Source: Membranipora membranacea (Eukaryota > Bryozoa > Gymnolaemata > Cheilostomatida > Membraniporidae). Taken from it: 60,000 bases of DNA. The stretch lies in assembly GCA_914767715.1 (NCBI GenBank), contig OU612071.1, forward strand, positions 10,525,493-10,585,492, in the 5' to 3' direction. Made by a program: the position numbers and the translations under genes. The first letter of the stretch is position 1, and the number at the start of each line of letters is the position of its first letter. The notes below the pieces were generated by a model. That model did no database searches. It was given only the letters and a program-made list of their open reading frames with translations, and was not told the DNA's origin. Of this stretch, positions 35,292 to 48,055 are shown piece by piece.

Positions 35292-36439
35292 TCATGATAG
35301 TGGTGAAGATGAAATGTTTTTGGGGGAGGCAAATAGTTCTGTATAGAGCACCGAAAACAATAGAGCATTGAGGTGGAACCGTAAGGCATCTCTGCAGGTC
35401 CGATCTTCCTGGGTCTGATAGGCCAGTCTCTGGAGCTCTGTCAGAGCCCTGATCATTCTTGAGACTTTTCTATCTGCCTAAAAATAGCACATAAACAATG
35501 TCACAATAAGATGAAATACTCTGGGATGATTGAAATTATCACTTAGACCCAATAGAACCGATTTGAACTTAATAATAAGTTGCATCAGTACACAAGAGTC
35601 CTATATTATCTTCTTCTGTTTTTTAGCCACTGCAGAAGAATGGGTAATAAAAATGAGTTCATAGCTTGAAGTATACGGAGTATTTTCTTGTTGAAGGTAG
35701 ATGTAAAAAGCAAATACTTGGTCATTATGATAATGAGCTGATTAATTTCTGTGGAATAATTGCCTTATACCCAAATACATTATGCCTGTCCGGTACCCCG
35801 CAGCGCTGCTAGCGATCCAGCAAGTGGTCATTGTGAATTTTCTGTGTTCATAAAAATTATTGTAGCACTTTAATAATCTAACTTCACAACTTCAGACCCT
35901 AAATTTTAAAACTATTTATTCAGGTAGATTCTATGAGTCAACTGATAATTAGGATAAATTGACAGCACTAAATAATTCAACGCCAGTCACAAGCTCACTC
36001 AGTTTATCATGGGATCATAAGGTGTAAACACATTATTACTCAAACATGATGATTTATCAATTAATATCAAGTCTTGGCCTTCCAATAATTACTTTGCTTG
36101 GCAGATGAATTGTCATTACTTTTTTGGTACACATTGCTTCCTGAGTTTTGTTGGCTCAAATTTATAAAATGGAACATTTTGCCTGGAATGTAAACACTCA
36201 ATTTTCTAAGCTTGTGAGAAAATACTGTATTGTAGGCATTGCAGGCCGTTTTATTTTAACTGTGTCACTTACCTTTTTGAAAGATAATCACTGTAAAGTT
36301 TAGCCTTTTTCTGCCAATACGCCTTATCTATTTTCATCCCATCATGCACAAGTAGGTTGTAATCATCAATGTTAACGTCTTTATACTTTAAAAACAACTG
36401 AATGTCAGCGTACCCACAAAAAATTACTGGTGAAGCCAT
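35292..36439 (-). CDS. 5' exons of an unrecognised gene (MASPVIF… start)
   Basis: Exon 1 (36439-36273) begins with ATG and encodes MASPVIFCGYADIQLFLKYK followed by DVNIDDYN and a Tyr/Lys-rich segment (AYWQKKAKLYSDYLSK). It ends in phase 2 at AAAAAG|GTAAGTG. A phase-compatible next exon starts at 35469 (after GGCAGATAG) with KVSRMIRALTELQRLAYQTQ then EDRTCRDALRFHLNALLFSV, open to a TGA at 35292. It may lead into the PIF1-like gene just downstream on the same strand, but no phase-correct join was found. No family is recognised. Exon 1 lies inside the duplicated A unit; a second copy is at 47.9-48.1 kb. Confidence 0.5.
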
Positions 36440-39400
36440 TATTTGCAATCTGCTTTCTATAGACTTATTTCACTGGAATGAACAGACACTCCTGTATGAT
36501 GGCCTGTTATCATAACATTTTGGCTACTTCGCCTCCTTTTTCGACCACTGAGAAGCCTTCCCTCCATTTTTAACCACTGAAAACATTTCCCTCCAATTTT
36601 TGGCCACTTGGAGACTTTCCCTCCCTTTTACATATAGGCCGGCACAGGGTTTGGCTCCCTTGATTTCATTCATTTTGGGGATGTTGTATGGCCAGTGAAA
36701 CCTCTAATGATAACAGAATTGTCTCATTGATGTTTATCATCAGCCACAAGCCTGGCAACACCTAGTGACAATAAACATATCTCATATTGTTTAGCTATAC
36801 GTCAAACAGTATGGGCTGGTGAAATGATTCACCAGCCTGTCATACAGTACAATAATTTTTCCATCACATCTCAAAATATTCCACAGAATTTATGTTATTG
36901 ACTCAGTGTGAGCTTAGTTTAGAAGCAAGACCAGGGATATTTTTAAAATCAGTGATCTTAAACAGAAAATTCAATTACCTATGCTATATCATCCACAAAA
37001 TTACTCCAATGTATAACGGTGTGACGGTTGAGTACTTTTTGTCAGGACACAATTATGAAACAACCAAAATAACTACCAGATACTGCTACTTATATACACA
37101 GCTGGAATTTGACACATCACGTACAAAAAACATCCATGGTTAATGGCAATAAATTTTTGTTTAACTTTGGCATTCGAGCGCATTTAAAATCACACATGAA
37201 ATAATTGATTGGTAATTAAAGTATGCAATTTACTTCAGCGTAACATCATTGGTACATAAATTCATCAGAACAGCTTGTGGAATATCAAGCACTCACAGCT
37301 CACAGTCAGGAGAGTGCATTGTTTTAATGAAGTTAATTACAATTTCAGTCTGTCAACATATTGTGGAATGGTCTGACTATTGAATAACACTACCTTTTTT
37401 CAAGAGAAGTCAGTGATTAAGTTATACCAGGACTACCCTCCTTAAACTCCATCTTCATGAACTTGAGATGGCTTTGGCATGTCAAAAGGATGAACTCTCA
37501 ATGTCCACCTCAACAAGTACTCTACTCTCAACTTAAGGAAAGGGAAAAATCCAGGGAGGCCCGGGTTGTGATTTAAATATACTTTTAAGAGAAATCTGAA
37601 CATGCTGGAGAGGAACAGGGCCGACTGGCAACAGATGGCAAAAGTAGACAGCTGGAGATGTATGTTTCGACACAAATAAAGACATTCACTATCAAATCAA
37701 TGATGATGACGATGACGATGATGATGATGATGCTCAACAGTGTGCTAATCTAAGAATTTTCATCATAGTAATAGTTAAGGTAGTAGCAGTAGAAGGGAGT
37801 TTGGAAATCAATATTACTAACATTGGCATAAGTTGTCTGGTTTTATTACACGCCAAAAAACAAAACATCAATCTATATGACTTCACATTCCGTTTCACAC
37901 GTGGGAAGCGATCCGCACCATGCACAAGCAGTAACGCATTTTTTTTCCTGAAACAGAAAATAGTGATAATATCACTTCAATATTTTACACAAGATTTCAT
38001 TTTTATAACACTTATCGGCTTTAACCTATGTTGACAAACATTTCTGTCTTTTAAGAAAGCTGTATATTTTTTTGTGCAAGATAAATAAGCCCATGTGTCA
38101 AGTGTCATATGTGTCGAATGAGAGATTGAGATCATGTTTTGCACCTGACCACATTATTTGATAAATGATATAACATCTTGTAAAATTATTTTCATCATAG
38201 ATTAGGGATTGCAATGATTGTCACCATAGACTTAATTATAAACCTAGACAGGACACTATATGGATCATTAGCATTGCATTAATTTGTTGGTGATGTTGGA
38301 CATTGGAAGGTACAACAATAATGCTATCGTTGATTAACTGTCCAAAATCTTGGTTTTTGTTGATAACTTGATCGGAGAATTACAATAGATTTAGATTATA
38401 GATACTAATTTATGGATAGAAAAAAAGTTGAACAAAAACTAGCATCGAATTGATAACAAGATGCTGAGGATTGTAAAGCAATTTTCAAATTTGAAATCCA
38501 ATCAAATTGTGAACAAAAAACCTGGATTATGGACAGTAAATCAATGATAGCGTCATTGCCTCTACACCTTCCAATGACGTTACGACGCCCCACAAGTAAG
38601 TGCCTAACTTCAGCTGTATATTGTGTCCTGTCTAGGTTTATTATTGATTCTATGACTGAAATATGTTCGATAACAGGGAAGGTTGATTTAGTTCAATACT
38701 TACTGCCTCTATAGTTGCGCCAAGCATCAGCAAGACAATTGCTGCAAAAATCATCGAAACTCTCATCTTCTTTTGTTTAAACAACTATTTCTTCAAAAAT
38801 AGAGACTATAAAAATAACAATTCAATCTTGAGTACGGATCTGAGTGATAACAATGCATGGACCAAATTCGAGTACTGGCTATATGAACGAATTTATTAGC
38901 TCACTAGCTCACTAGATGACAAGATTGACTCAAAAATTTAGACTCTAATCCTAAGAAATTAAATTTTTCATTGATACTTCGAGGAATAAATCGGTCTGCT
39001 TTAAGAATATCTGCATGCAAAAATGTTAGAGTGGGTTTTATGCTCAGTTTAAATTAATAAATCAAGTGACTAATAGTCAAAGGATAAAAAATGACTGGTA
39101 ACTTACTGCAAGAAGTGTTGTGATGGTGCTTGTGAGCAGTCAGAGCGGAAATGATACTCTTCGTTACAATGGTCACTCTTTTAGTCATGTTAATGGTATA
39201 GACTCCACCACCATCATGATATCATATCTCTAGGTTCCTTAGCAAAACAAATATCAATGATCACTAAATTATGTCAGTTGTCAATGTTATTTAACCAAGT
39301 ACTGTCTTTTTTCCCTAATCATACGACACTTTATAATACTTATTCGACATATGGCAGTCTGAAAATATCCACATAATGAGACCAGTGTCCAAAATTTTCA

Positions 39401-41195
39401 TTGGCAACATACTTCACTCGACTTTAACATAGGAATAAAACTATTGAAATCATGGCTTCCCCATATCAATTGCGGATCTGTTTTTTTGCAAGTTAAATAA
39501 CCCAATTATAAAAGTGGTAATATTTCATTTTTCTTTTCAAATTGCAATCACAACATCCTATGCATCCGTATTGACTTCCATACATAAGAATATAGATTTT
39601 ATGTACTTAACTATAGATTATAAATAAGCTTATGAACTCATGCAAAGTTTGCAATTCTTACCTTATCAGACAAAAATTTATCCAAGGTAGTATTGGCCAA
39701 TAATTTGCATTGAAGTCATTTGTATGGCAATGTTAATGCAGCCTATTTGTTGTTATAACTCTTCTGAAACAACCTTAAAGACTATTTTTTGACACGTTCT
39801 ACATGTTAATATTTCCTGAAGTCAAACTTAAAGAATTGTGGAATAAGGATAGTGACAGGTTCTAGGTTAGTACAACAGAAACATTTACTAGCTCTACAGG
39901 CTGTATGGCCATGCTTTACTAATACTAATGCAAGAATAGAAAAATGTCTTTGTCTTTGAGATCGGGCTGACTGAGGTAATTTTATATAACCTGGGCTCAG
40001 GTCTTAAAAACCCATAGAACTCAAACCTTCCATAAAACAAAGTTTAATTTAAAATCTTTGTTAAAATGGCTCCGAAATACGGCTGTAGTTTGTGTGTGCT
40101 TAGCTGCCCGCTTTAGTACCATTTGATGAATAGTACTGTGCTTCCCTTGTTTGTAGATTTGGCATGTGGTTCCAAAACCTTTGCAGGTGCATCTTGATTG
40201 GCCCGTAATCGAAACAACCTATTCACCAATGAATCAGCTGGTTCGTTTCCAGAAATCCAATGTGTCCTGGCACCTAGATGACTTTTTTAGAAGCGTGAAT
40301 GTGTGATTCAAGCACATGCACTGCAGCTTGGCTCGATAAAGATAGCATTATTCAGGCCTTCTCAGCAATCAGACAATGGTAAAAGCATTTGAGACAGCAG
40401 TAATTCAGCTTGGAATACTGTGACTCTTCTTCTGAGAGATTGAAACTCTACTATATCCCGTACAACAGGAGGATTATTATTACTAGTAATGTATACACCT
40501 GATCCAACACCGAGATCATTTTATGAACCATCTGTATAAAATTTGATAATGTTATCCATCGTATAGGTCTTGTAATGGTAAAACAAGGATACTTAAACAC
40601 ATCCTTATTGTCGTACATCAGGTTAGTAAATTGAAATGCCATCTGTCAAATATTAATATTATCTTTTCAATAATTGGGCTATAAACACAGGAATGGTTTA
40701 CAAATAGATTCGCAATTGAGATGGGGAAATGATGATTTGAATGAAGCGCTCTTGACTGGAAGCTTGTGCAATAATTTTATCATGAATCGACAAAGCTGAG
40801 GGGTGATGCGTATAATTTCTGTACATTAACTAACATGCCCATAATCATCAATCTTTCGTTGTTGTTGTCATTATGGGATATAGCATGCAGCAAGAAAACT
40901 TACTCTTTTCTCAAATAACAGATATTTGTCATTTTTACCGTAAGGGAACAGTGTACACTCTAATCCATCCGTCAAAACTTGTTCTGTTTACTCAGCAAAG
41001 GATATGGTCCATCCATCGGTGCCACCAATGCAGTTGATACACTCTATGTGTTCTATTTTATACATTAGGACGTTGCAGACTGATATACGATGCTTAAGAG
41101 TATTCAACCTTTGAAGATCTGAATCATGATGAACCGTAGTCTATCTTGCGATATTGAATAGAAAATGTGAATGGTACAAAATTAAGTTAAGTTTT
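35888..41195. repeat. Segmental duplication unit A1
   Basis: Starts CTTCAGACCCTAAATTTT and is collinear with 47508-53075 in direct orientation. Identity is high, with scattered substitutions and small indels; for example, about 90 bases near 36690-36780 are missing in A2. It contains the MASPVIF first exon, a (GAT)n microsatellite at about 37700-37733, a secreted-peptide gene and a long non-coding part. Confidence 0.92.
38527..38766 (-). CDS. Secreted peptide precursor in unit A1
   Basis: The signal exon 38766-38704 (21 codons, phase 0) encodes MRVSMIFAAIVLLMLGATIE followed by Ala, and ends at a perfect GTAAGT. A 5'UTR exon ends at about 39117 (GCA|GTAAGT), and its intron ends at TTTTTATAG before the ATG exon. 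The next exon after TATACAG (38613) can be read two ways. In phase 0 it gives 28 residues with WGVVTSLEGVEAM to TAA at 38527. In phase 1, using a weaker donor four bases later, it gives a longer Cys-containing frame (GRCRGNDAIIDLL … ASCYQFDAS) to about 38405. The second frame is open in both duplicates, while the first has a stop in the other copy. The mature sequence is therefore uncertain; the secreted start is not. Confidence 0.5.
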
Positions 41196-42781
41196 AAGGT
41201 AATGTCAGAGACCGATGCGAATATCAACATATCATATACCGGGGTGAAAGCTGCCGAGCTACTGAAAACGAATACCTGAACCAAAACTTGATTCGATGAT
41301 GTTGTGTCATTTTAGGGAGGAAATGAGGCAGAAAACGCTGTTTTTGTCAATGCAGATGGAGGAGTCAAATTAATTGCAAGAAATTTCAAAACAGGTGGAA
41401 TGTATACTTAGAGATTGCGTACATCGTAAGATTTGATTTTCTTTGAAATATGACTAGTCTAAATTGACTTTTTACGTCACGCCATACAATACATTTTTAT
41501 TTTGAAGCCGTGAAAATATGTGAAATTTCAATCATTAATTCACAACAGATTGTAGGCTCAAAACAACATCAATTATGATTTTCTCTTAGAGTACTCTTCA
41601 AATGTCATACACATTGACTTTCAACAAATTAGCTTGCATATTGCAATGACAGTAGACACTCAAATACAGCTAATATTTTTGCTACCTTTGCATAACGTCA
41701 AACATGCTGTCCAAATAACCATTATTGTGGCCAAACAAAGTTTTTATGAAAGTTCTCACATACGAAGCCGCTTTCATTACCCAGGGTGCACACAGGAAAT
41801 TCCAACAGAATCTTTCATTGCGTCTTCATTTTTCTTGAATTTGACGCAAAAGAATGCCAAAAAGCAGCTATTTTTAGGGAATTTTGAGTTGGTTTTAGGG
41901 ACTTTTGAGCAGTTTTTTGGTATTCTTTAGCGCTAAATTTGAGAAAAATGAAGCTGCAATGAAAAATTCTGTTGGCATTTCCTGTGTGCACCATAATTAA
42001 TGAAAGCGGCTTCGGCTGTGAGAACTTTCAAAAACAACTTTGTTTGGCCACAATAATGGTTATTTGGACAGCATGTTTGACGTTATGCAAAGGTGGCGAA
42101 AATATTAGCTGTATTCGAGAGTCCACTGTCATTGCAATATGCAAGCTAATTTGTTGAAAGTCAATGTGTATGACATTTGAAGAGTACTCTAAAAGAAAAC
42201 CATAACTAATTTTGTTTCAAGCCTTTCATCTGTTATGAAATAATGTTTGAAATTTCACATATTTACACGGCTTCAAAAAAAAAGGTATTGTATGGCGTGA
42301 CGTAAAAAGGCAATTTAGACTAGTCATAATATATCAAAGAAAATCAAATTTTATAATGAATGCAATCTCTAAGTATACATTACACTTGTTTTGAAATTTC
42401 TTGCAATTAATTTGGCTCCTCCATCTGCATTGACAAAAACAGCGTTTTCTGCCTCATTTCCTCCCTAAAATGACACAACATCATCGAATTAAGTTTTTGG
42501 TCAGGTGTTAATTTTCAGTAGCTCGGCAGCCTTCCAACGGTATATGATATGTTGATATTCGGATCGGTCTTTGACATTACCTTAAAACTTAATTTAATTT
42601 TGTACCATTCACATTTTCTATTCAATATCGCAAGATAGACTACGGTTCATCATGATTCAGATCTTCAAAGGTTGAACACTCTTAAGCATCGTATATCAGT
42701 CTGCAACGTCCTAATGTATAAAATAGAACACATAGAGTGTATCAATTGCATTGGTGGCACCGATGGACGGACCATATCCTT
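40998..42781. repeat. 1.78-kb near-perfect inverted repeat (foldback)
   Basis: The sequence from 40998 (AAGGATATGGTCC) reads, reverse-complemented and slightly diverged, as the sequence ending at 42781 (GGACCATATCCTT). The arms are about 870-890 bases and meet near 41890 with almost no spacer. The plus-strand frames 41634-41930 and 41972-42157 lie in the arms and are not genes. The outer ~200 bases of the left arm are also the right end of unit A2. The right arm stops exactly where unit C1 begins. Confidence 0.9.
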
Positions 42782-45470
42782 AAGTAGGGCATGCACCATT
42801 TCTTATACAAATGCTATTCAAAAAAATGTATAAGAGGATAGCACAGTACGGTTGTGTTATGAGGATTGCAATGAATGAGGGAGGACGCTTGGCCTGTATC
42901 AAATAACCTATAGCTTCCAGCGTAAAGTGTTTATTCATGTATATTAGTAAGCTGTTAATGTTAATTCAAACTGCAACTGTCAAAGTATTATTATTGACAA
43001 TTTTATAGTGTTGTCATTGGGACCGGAAATTGCGCAAAAGATAAATCCCGTGATCGGTGGGGAAGTGATGATTGGAAAAGTTGTTGGTTGAATTATTATG
43101 CCAATAAAAGTTTATGACACTTGTCACATTATGTGGATATTTTTAAAACTGCCAGATGTCAAATAATTGATATTAAGTTTTGTGTGATTAGGGAAAAAAC
43201 ACAGTACTTTGTTTAATGACATCGACAACTGACATATTTTAGTGATGATTGATATTGGTTTCCCTAAGTTGAAGCTTAGTGATATGATATCCTTATTGTG
43301 GTGGCAGCTATACTATAAACGTCCGCTTGCACCCGGTAACCAAAGCAGATAATGGAGGGTTCGGAGAGTGTAATACAACATGTGTTGTTGTAAAAGATTG
43401 ACATGTTGCTTAATTGAGAAAAAAGATTAAAACTTGTTGAACTCAGCAACACTGCCTTCTAAATTGCTGCGACTGGTTACTGTTTCCAGCTTCAACCAAG
43501 GAGAAAGGACTATAATTTAGTCTTGCTTAGAATCCGTGATCTATTGTTTGTTCGCTAAACCACAGTGTAACTCTGTTACATTGTGCAGCTGTTTTTAAAC
43601 TGCTATATGTAAACAAATTGTTATCGATACTTTCATAATAAGGATAACACACTGAAACTCAAGTTGTGAACCTTGGTTAATTATTAAACTTATGAAATTT
43701 GCTCCAAATAATTATGAACAACCAAAACAATTACAAGTACTGCTGTATCACCTGTTCAATGATATAATCCTATACACAGCTTCGCTGGAGAACAATGCTA
43801 GGTACTTAAGCAAATCTTACATGCTGTGTTTCAATGCTCACGAATTTAATTGACTAAATCAAACAATTTCCTCTAATGGTAATGTTACAACACCACAGGT
43901 GTAACTGTCTCATCACAGGCAAGGAACTATCATTGTTATCTATTTAGAAAGGGTCACCCTAGAGTAAATCACCATTCAACAAGAGTTCCCAAGTGCGCAG
44001 TGCCGAGAAGCATAAGAACCAAACTCTGCCCCCGCCAACAACCTGGTTAAATTGCTGTCCACAATTAAATCACAAGGGGGGAATGGTCCTGACCTTGGCC
44101 AAGTGATGGGAGAATTCCGGGCAAACCTGGCTGAAAAAGTATCCTGTTTCAGTTTACAACCAAAAATCGAAAAATCAACCTAAAAAAAATAAGATTATTC
44201 CCCTAACATCACTTAAAAAATAAAATCTGACTCTAAGTCAATATCGGATTTGGATACAACCTATCACTTTCTGCTTGAAGAATGATCTGTTTCACCGAAA
44301 GTCTGTACTGGTGGTTGAATATCCTTTGTAGGGTAGATTGTTAATTGTTACTGCGATATGAACGAGATGTTCGCCGTAAGTTGCAGCTGCTGAGATAAGA
44401 AATATCCTCTGTAGGGTGGTGTATTTCGCTGTTACTGCGTACAATGCTTTAGTACTTTGTGGCTTAAACTTGGTAGAACAAGGTTTTTCACCAGAAGTTT
44501 GAACTGTTTGTGGTGAAATGTCTAGTCGGAGGCTCCTACTGCTTAGAAAACTTCTTAGTCGCCAGAGACATCACTATTACTTCGAAGAAATCCTCCTTAG
44601 ATTCAGTAGATCACACTGCTCGGAGAAGTCATCTTAGTGTTGGTAGATCTCACCGCTCGGTAGTATAGTATAGGTTTTACAAAGTAGTATTCAGACAGAT
44701 AGGGTAAATATGTCTGATGACAGTTGTAATAATGAGGCTTGGCAAACCGGAGTTTCAGTCTGGCAGCAAGCATGTGATTTATGTGATGAAATCAAAAACA
44801 TCAGTTTGTCTATCTTTGATTACCTGAGCATGTTTGATAATTTTGGTTTCTCTGTTGATACAATTATTAGGGCCCTCGACTTTGATTTAGCCAAGATATT
44901 GGCCCAAGCTTCTGACCTTGAGGTTTTATGCTCCACTCATGGCCTTAATCTGCAAGAAAACCTACTCCCCATAGTACAGAACTTTGAGGAGAAAGCAAAT
45001 TCCCTGAGAGCTGACCTCGAAACAGGGCTAGAATAGGAGAGGGCTGCAGAGGCTGCACAAGCTTTAGCCATATAGCGTTTTAAACAGTTCCAAGCGGAAA
45101 GGGAGGCTAAGAAAAGACAAAAAGTAGGTATCATCCCTGTCGCTCCCCCTCTCAGCCTCAGGCACCGCCAATCGCCACGACAAATGAGGTTATCCCTAAA
45201 ACTACTACAGAGGAGATAATCATGGACACACCAACCAGTAAATCTCTGAAAACTGTAGAAGATATAGCCTATCCGTTCCCTCCAACTCCAGATGCTCCTG
45301 TAGCTACTCTTTTAGATAGTTTATGCATTGATACCTTCGCTCCAGTTGAGGCAATCAAGGGTGGTCATGAGCAGTCTTTTGCTGCCAAATCACTACCAGA
45401 CCAGGAAGAATTGGGAAAAGAAATCAAAATGTGTCCAAAGTCGACTGATATCAGAGCAATAAAGTGCTAC
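42782..45470. repeat. Segmental duplication unit C1
   Basis: From AGTAGGGCATGCACC to TCAGAGCAATAAA it is collinear with 56577-59125 in direct orientation. It carries several short frames and the MSDDSC ORF. A shorter related reading of the MKFAPNN frame (43693 onward) is interrupted here by a stop after about 55 codons. Confidence 0.9.
44710..45470 (+). pseudogene. Unrecognised ORF (MSDDSC family), copy 1
   Basis: ATG 44710 opens a 108-codon frame: MSDDSCNNEAWQTGVSVWQQ, then a predicted helical stretch with LSIFDYLSMFDNFGFSVDTI and ILAQASDLEVL. TAG follows at 45034-45036, and in the same frame come ERAAEAAQALAI, a second TAG, and RFKQFQAEREAKKRQK, a clearly coiled-coil, charged continuation. 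The first TAG is shared with copy 2. The second is private, since copy 2 has a Glu codon. A further frame from 45222 (MDTPTSKSLKTVEDIAYPFP) is also shared in part. It could be a gag-like structural protein of an element or a host gene. No domain is recognised. Confidence 0.5.
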
Positions 45471-45770
45471 TTTCATAACAGCACAGGCGCTACAGCCGCC
45501 CTCAAGGTGAATTAAATTAAGATTTGTCCAATGGGATTTACCAAAACTGCTCTTACGAACGCCAATCTAAATGTTTAGGTCTGTTGCTCCCTGCATAGCA
45601 TAACTTTGCAGAAGTAAATTGTCATCTTTACACGGGGAAGCCATATGAGTGTAACTAGGAAATAAATTTGGGTTATCCGCCAACTGATAACCACTTCGAG
45701 CGTAGTCATAGGCTTCAACTCGTCCCCTTAGGCAATCAACATCTTCTGTTCTCTTTTCACCAATCTCTAG

Positions 45771-47105
45771 GCAAACAAAGGTAACCCGGGCAGCCTCAAG
45801 CCCATCATCGATGTAAGCACAAGGTGGAATAGCTCATATGACATGATCGTGCGCTACCATCACCTCACTGTATCTGTTTATACCACCATGACGAAACTAC
45901 AGGTAAGAATATGGATACTGCAAGTCGCAGGCCTACTTGCTGCCCAGTGTATTGTAATTAATCTCTTCTTCCCAATCATGATGTAGGCTTAAAATTGTAG
46001 TAGTGTAGTTAGTTGATAGTGGGGCATAAATATCAACATATTGCTTGCAAATCAATTGCAGCTCAAAGATCTGCTGCGCTTGCACAGCAACATTGAAAAC
46101 GACATTCTTGAGGCGGCAATGACAGTCCTCAAAGTATTCAAAGACATCACCACCATGATGACAAGCCAGACGACAGCCACCGCCTCATTGGTGAAGCCCC
46201 TACTATATCAACTCATGCAGATTAGCAAGCCAATGGAAAGTGAAGAGCGGGCTATTCATCAAACAAAGGCCACGATTTGGAGAAGAGGTTTGTTGAATAC
46301 TGGGGGTTAATTTGTGATCATAAATAATCAATGATGACTTTTTAATGAAGTGGCCCTCCCATATTTTATGGGTTTTGCGCTAGAAAAAAAGAACAATATT
46401 ACCAAGTATTGGGTATTAGATACCAAAATTGGGATAGGAATGATTGCTCTGTTTGGTTTGAGATTTTTATTTGAACATACAGTCATAATGAATTAAAACA
46501 TTGATCATTTTTCTTTTCTTATTTATTGCACTTGTATGTATGTATTGTTTTTGTATTCATGATGCAGTTATGAGACAAACGACAGCAAGCTGCTAGACCT
46601 GTGCATGTTTCTGGACCCAAGAACGAAAAACTTGGTACACCTAACAACTGATCAGCGAAAGAGGATTCGGGATCAAGTACTGACATCTTTGCAGGTGGAT
46701 GAAGAGTACTATGAAGAGAATGAACGGGTTCTGACCACTGCGGAGCCAGTGCCACAACCATCCCTCATTGAAACACTTCTCAGGAAGTTTTCTGCAGCGG
46801 AAAACAACAGTAATGATGGAGGGGCTGCAGTAGAAGTCCAGCATTACATTGCCGAAAAGCCATGTTCAATGGCTGAAGATCCTTTCAATTAGTAGAATGA
46901 GAGGGCCCATGTCTATCCCCTGCTCAATCTGTATGCATTGCCACACATGGCTATACAGGGCACATCAGTCGCATCTGAATGTGTATCTAGTAGTGCCGGT
47001 GCTATAATCACCAAGAAAAGAGACATCTAGCTAGAGCCTGATATTGTAAATATGATCATGTTTCTGAACCGTAATGGCTCAGTGCTGCCAGAGTTCTCTG
47101 TATAG
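45771..47105 (+). pseudogene. hAT-family (ZBED1-like) transposase remnant
   Basis: Exon 45771-45902 (after CAATCTCTAG, to AG|GTAAGAAT) has DVSTRWNSSYDMIVRYHHL. Exon from 46062 has AAMTVLKVFKDITTMM and ATASLVKPLLYQLMQI. The exon 46568-47105 has LLDLCMFLDPRTKNLVHL, then DPFN-stop-stop-NERAHVYPLLNLYA, IQGTSVASECVSSSAGAI, ITKKR, a third stop, and IVNMIMFLNRN. This is the C-terminal hAT dimerisation domain. The two adjacent TAGs fall where the family has a Trp pair (TGGTGG). No BED finger or DDE exons were found upstream. It lies between the two duplicated blocks and is not part of them. Confidence 0.85.
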
Positions 47106-47879
47106 ATACCAAGACTGACAGGGACAGGCATGTACGCTGCCTTCCACTATGACCCTATGCCTATATAACTGTGGAACTGGAAAGAACATTATTATTTATT
47201 ATTACTTGATAGAAATATGGACAAGTTTCCTTTCATTTATATTTTCTGAAGCTCTTGCAAAGTCTGGCTGTCACCACGGGTTTGCTCTCTTTTCCTTTTG
47301 ACCTCAGCCGAAGTTCTGTTTCCACCAACAATAAAACATTATTTGCGGTTGCAAATAATAATTTGGAGTTGCCTTTTCTTTTTCAGCTCAAAATCTTGTT
47401 TTGAAAAGTTACGCGCGCGATTCGATTCGAAATTTCAATGAATGATTCAATTCGATTCGAACTTGCTAAAAGCTTATTCGACCCATCACTATCTATTATT
47501 ACCCAACTTCAGACCCTAAATTTTAAAACTATTTATTCGGGCGGATTCTATGAGTCAACTGATAATTAGGATAAATTGACAGCAATAAATAATTTAACGC
47601 CAGTCACAAGCTGATTCAGTTTATTATGAATGACAAGGTGTAAATGCATTATTCTTCAAACATGATGATTTATCAATTGTTATCAAGTCTTTGCCTTCCA
47701 ATAATTATTTTGTTTGGCAGATGATTTGTCATTATATTTTTGGTACACATTGCTTCCTGAATTTTGTTGGTTCAAATTTATAAAATGGAACATTTTGCCT
47801 GGAATGTACACGCTCAATTTTCTAAGCTTGTGAGAAAATACTGTACTGTAGGCATTGTAGGCTATTTTATTTTAACTGT

Positions 47880-48055
47880 GTCGCTTGCCATTTGGAAAGA
47901 TAATCACTGTAAAATTTAGCCTTTTTCTGCCAATACGCCTTTTCTATTTTCATCCCATCATGGACAAGTGGGTTGTAGTCATCAATGTTGACGTCTTTAT
48001 ACTTTAAAAACAACTGAATGTCAGCGTACCCACAAAAAATTACTGGTGAAGCCAT
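47880..48055 (-). pseudogene. Second copy of the MASPVIF first exon, donor lost
   Basis: ATG at 48055 and nearly the same protein as the 36.4-kb exon. The splice donor AAAAAGGTAAGTG has become CAAATGGCAAGCG, so GT is lost. The frame then reads on (KWQATQLK) to a stop. The downstream exon of the A1 side is outside the duplicated block and absent here. Likely non-functional. Confidence 0.6.

Noticed and set aside
41634-42157. Two plus-strand ORFs (98 and 61 codons)
   Set aside because: They lie in the two arms of the palindrome and are opposite-strand readings of the same sequence. No feature supports coding.
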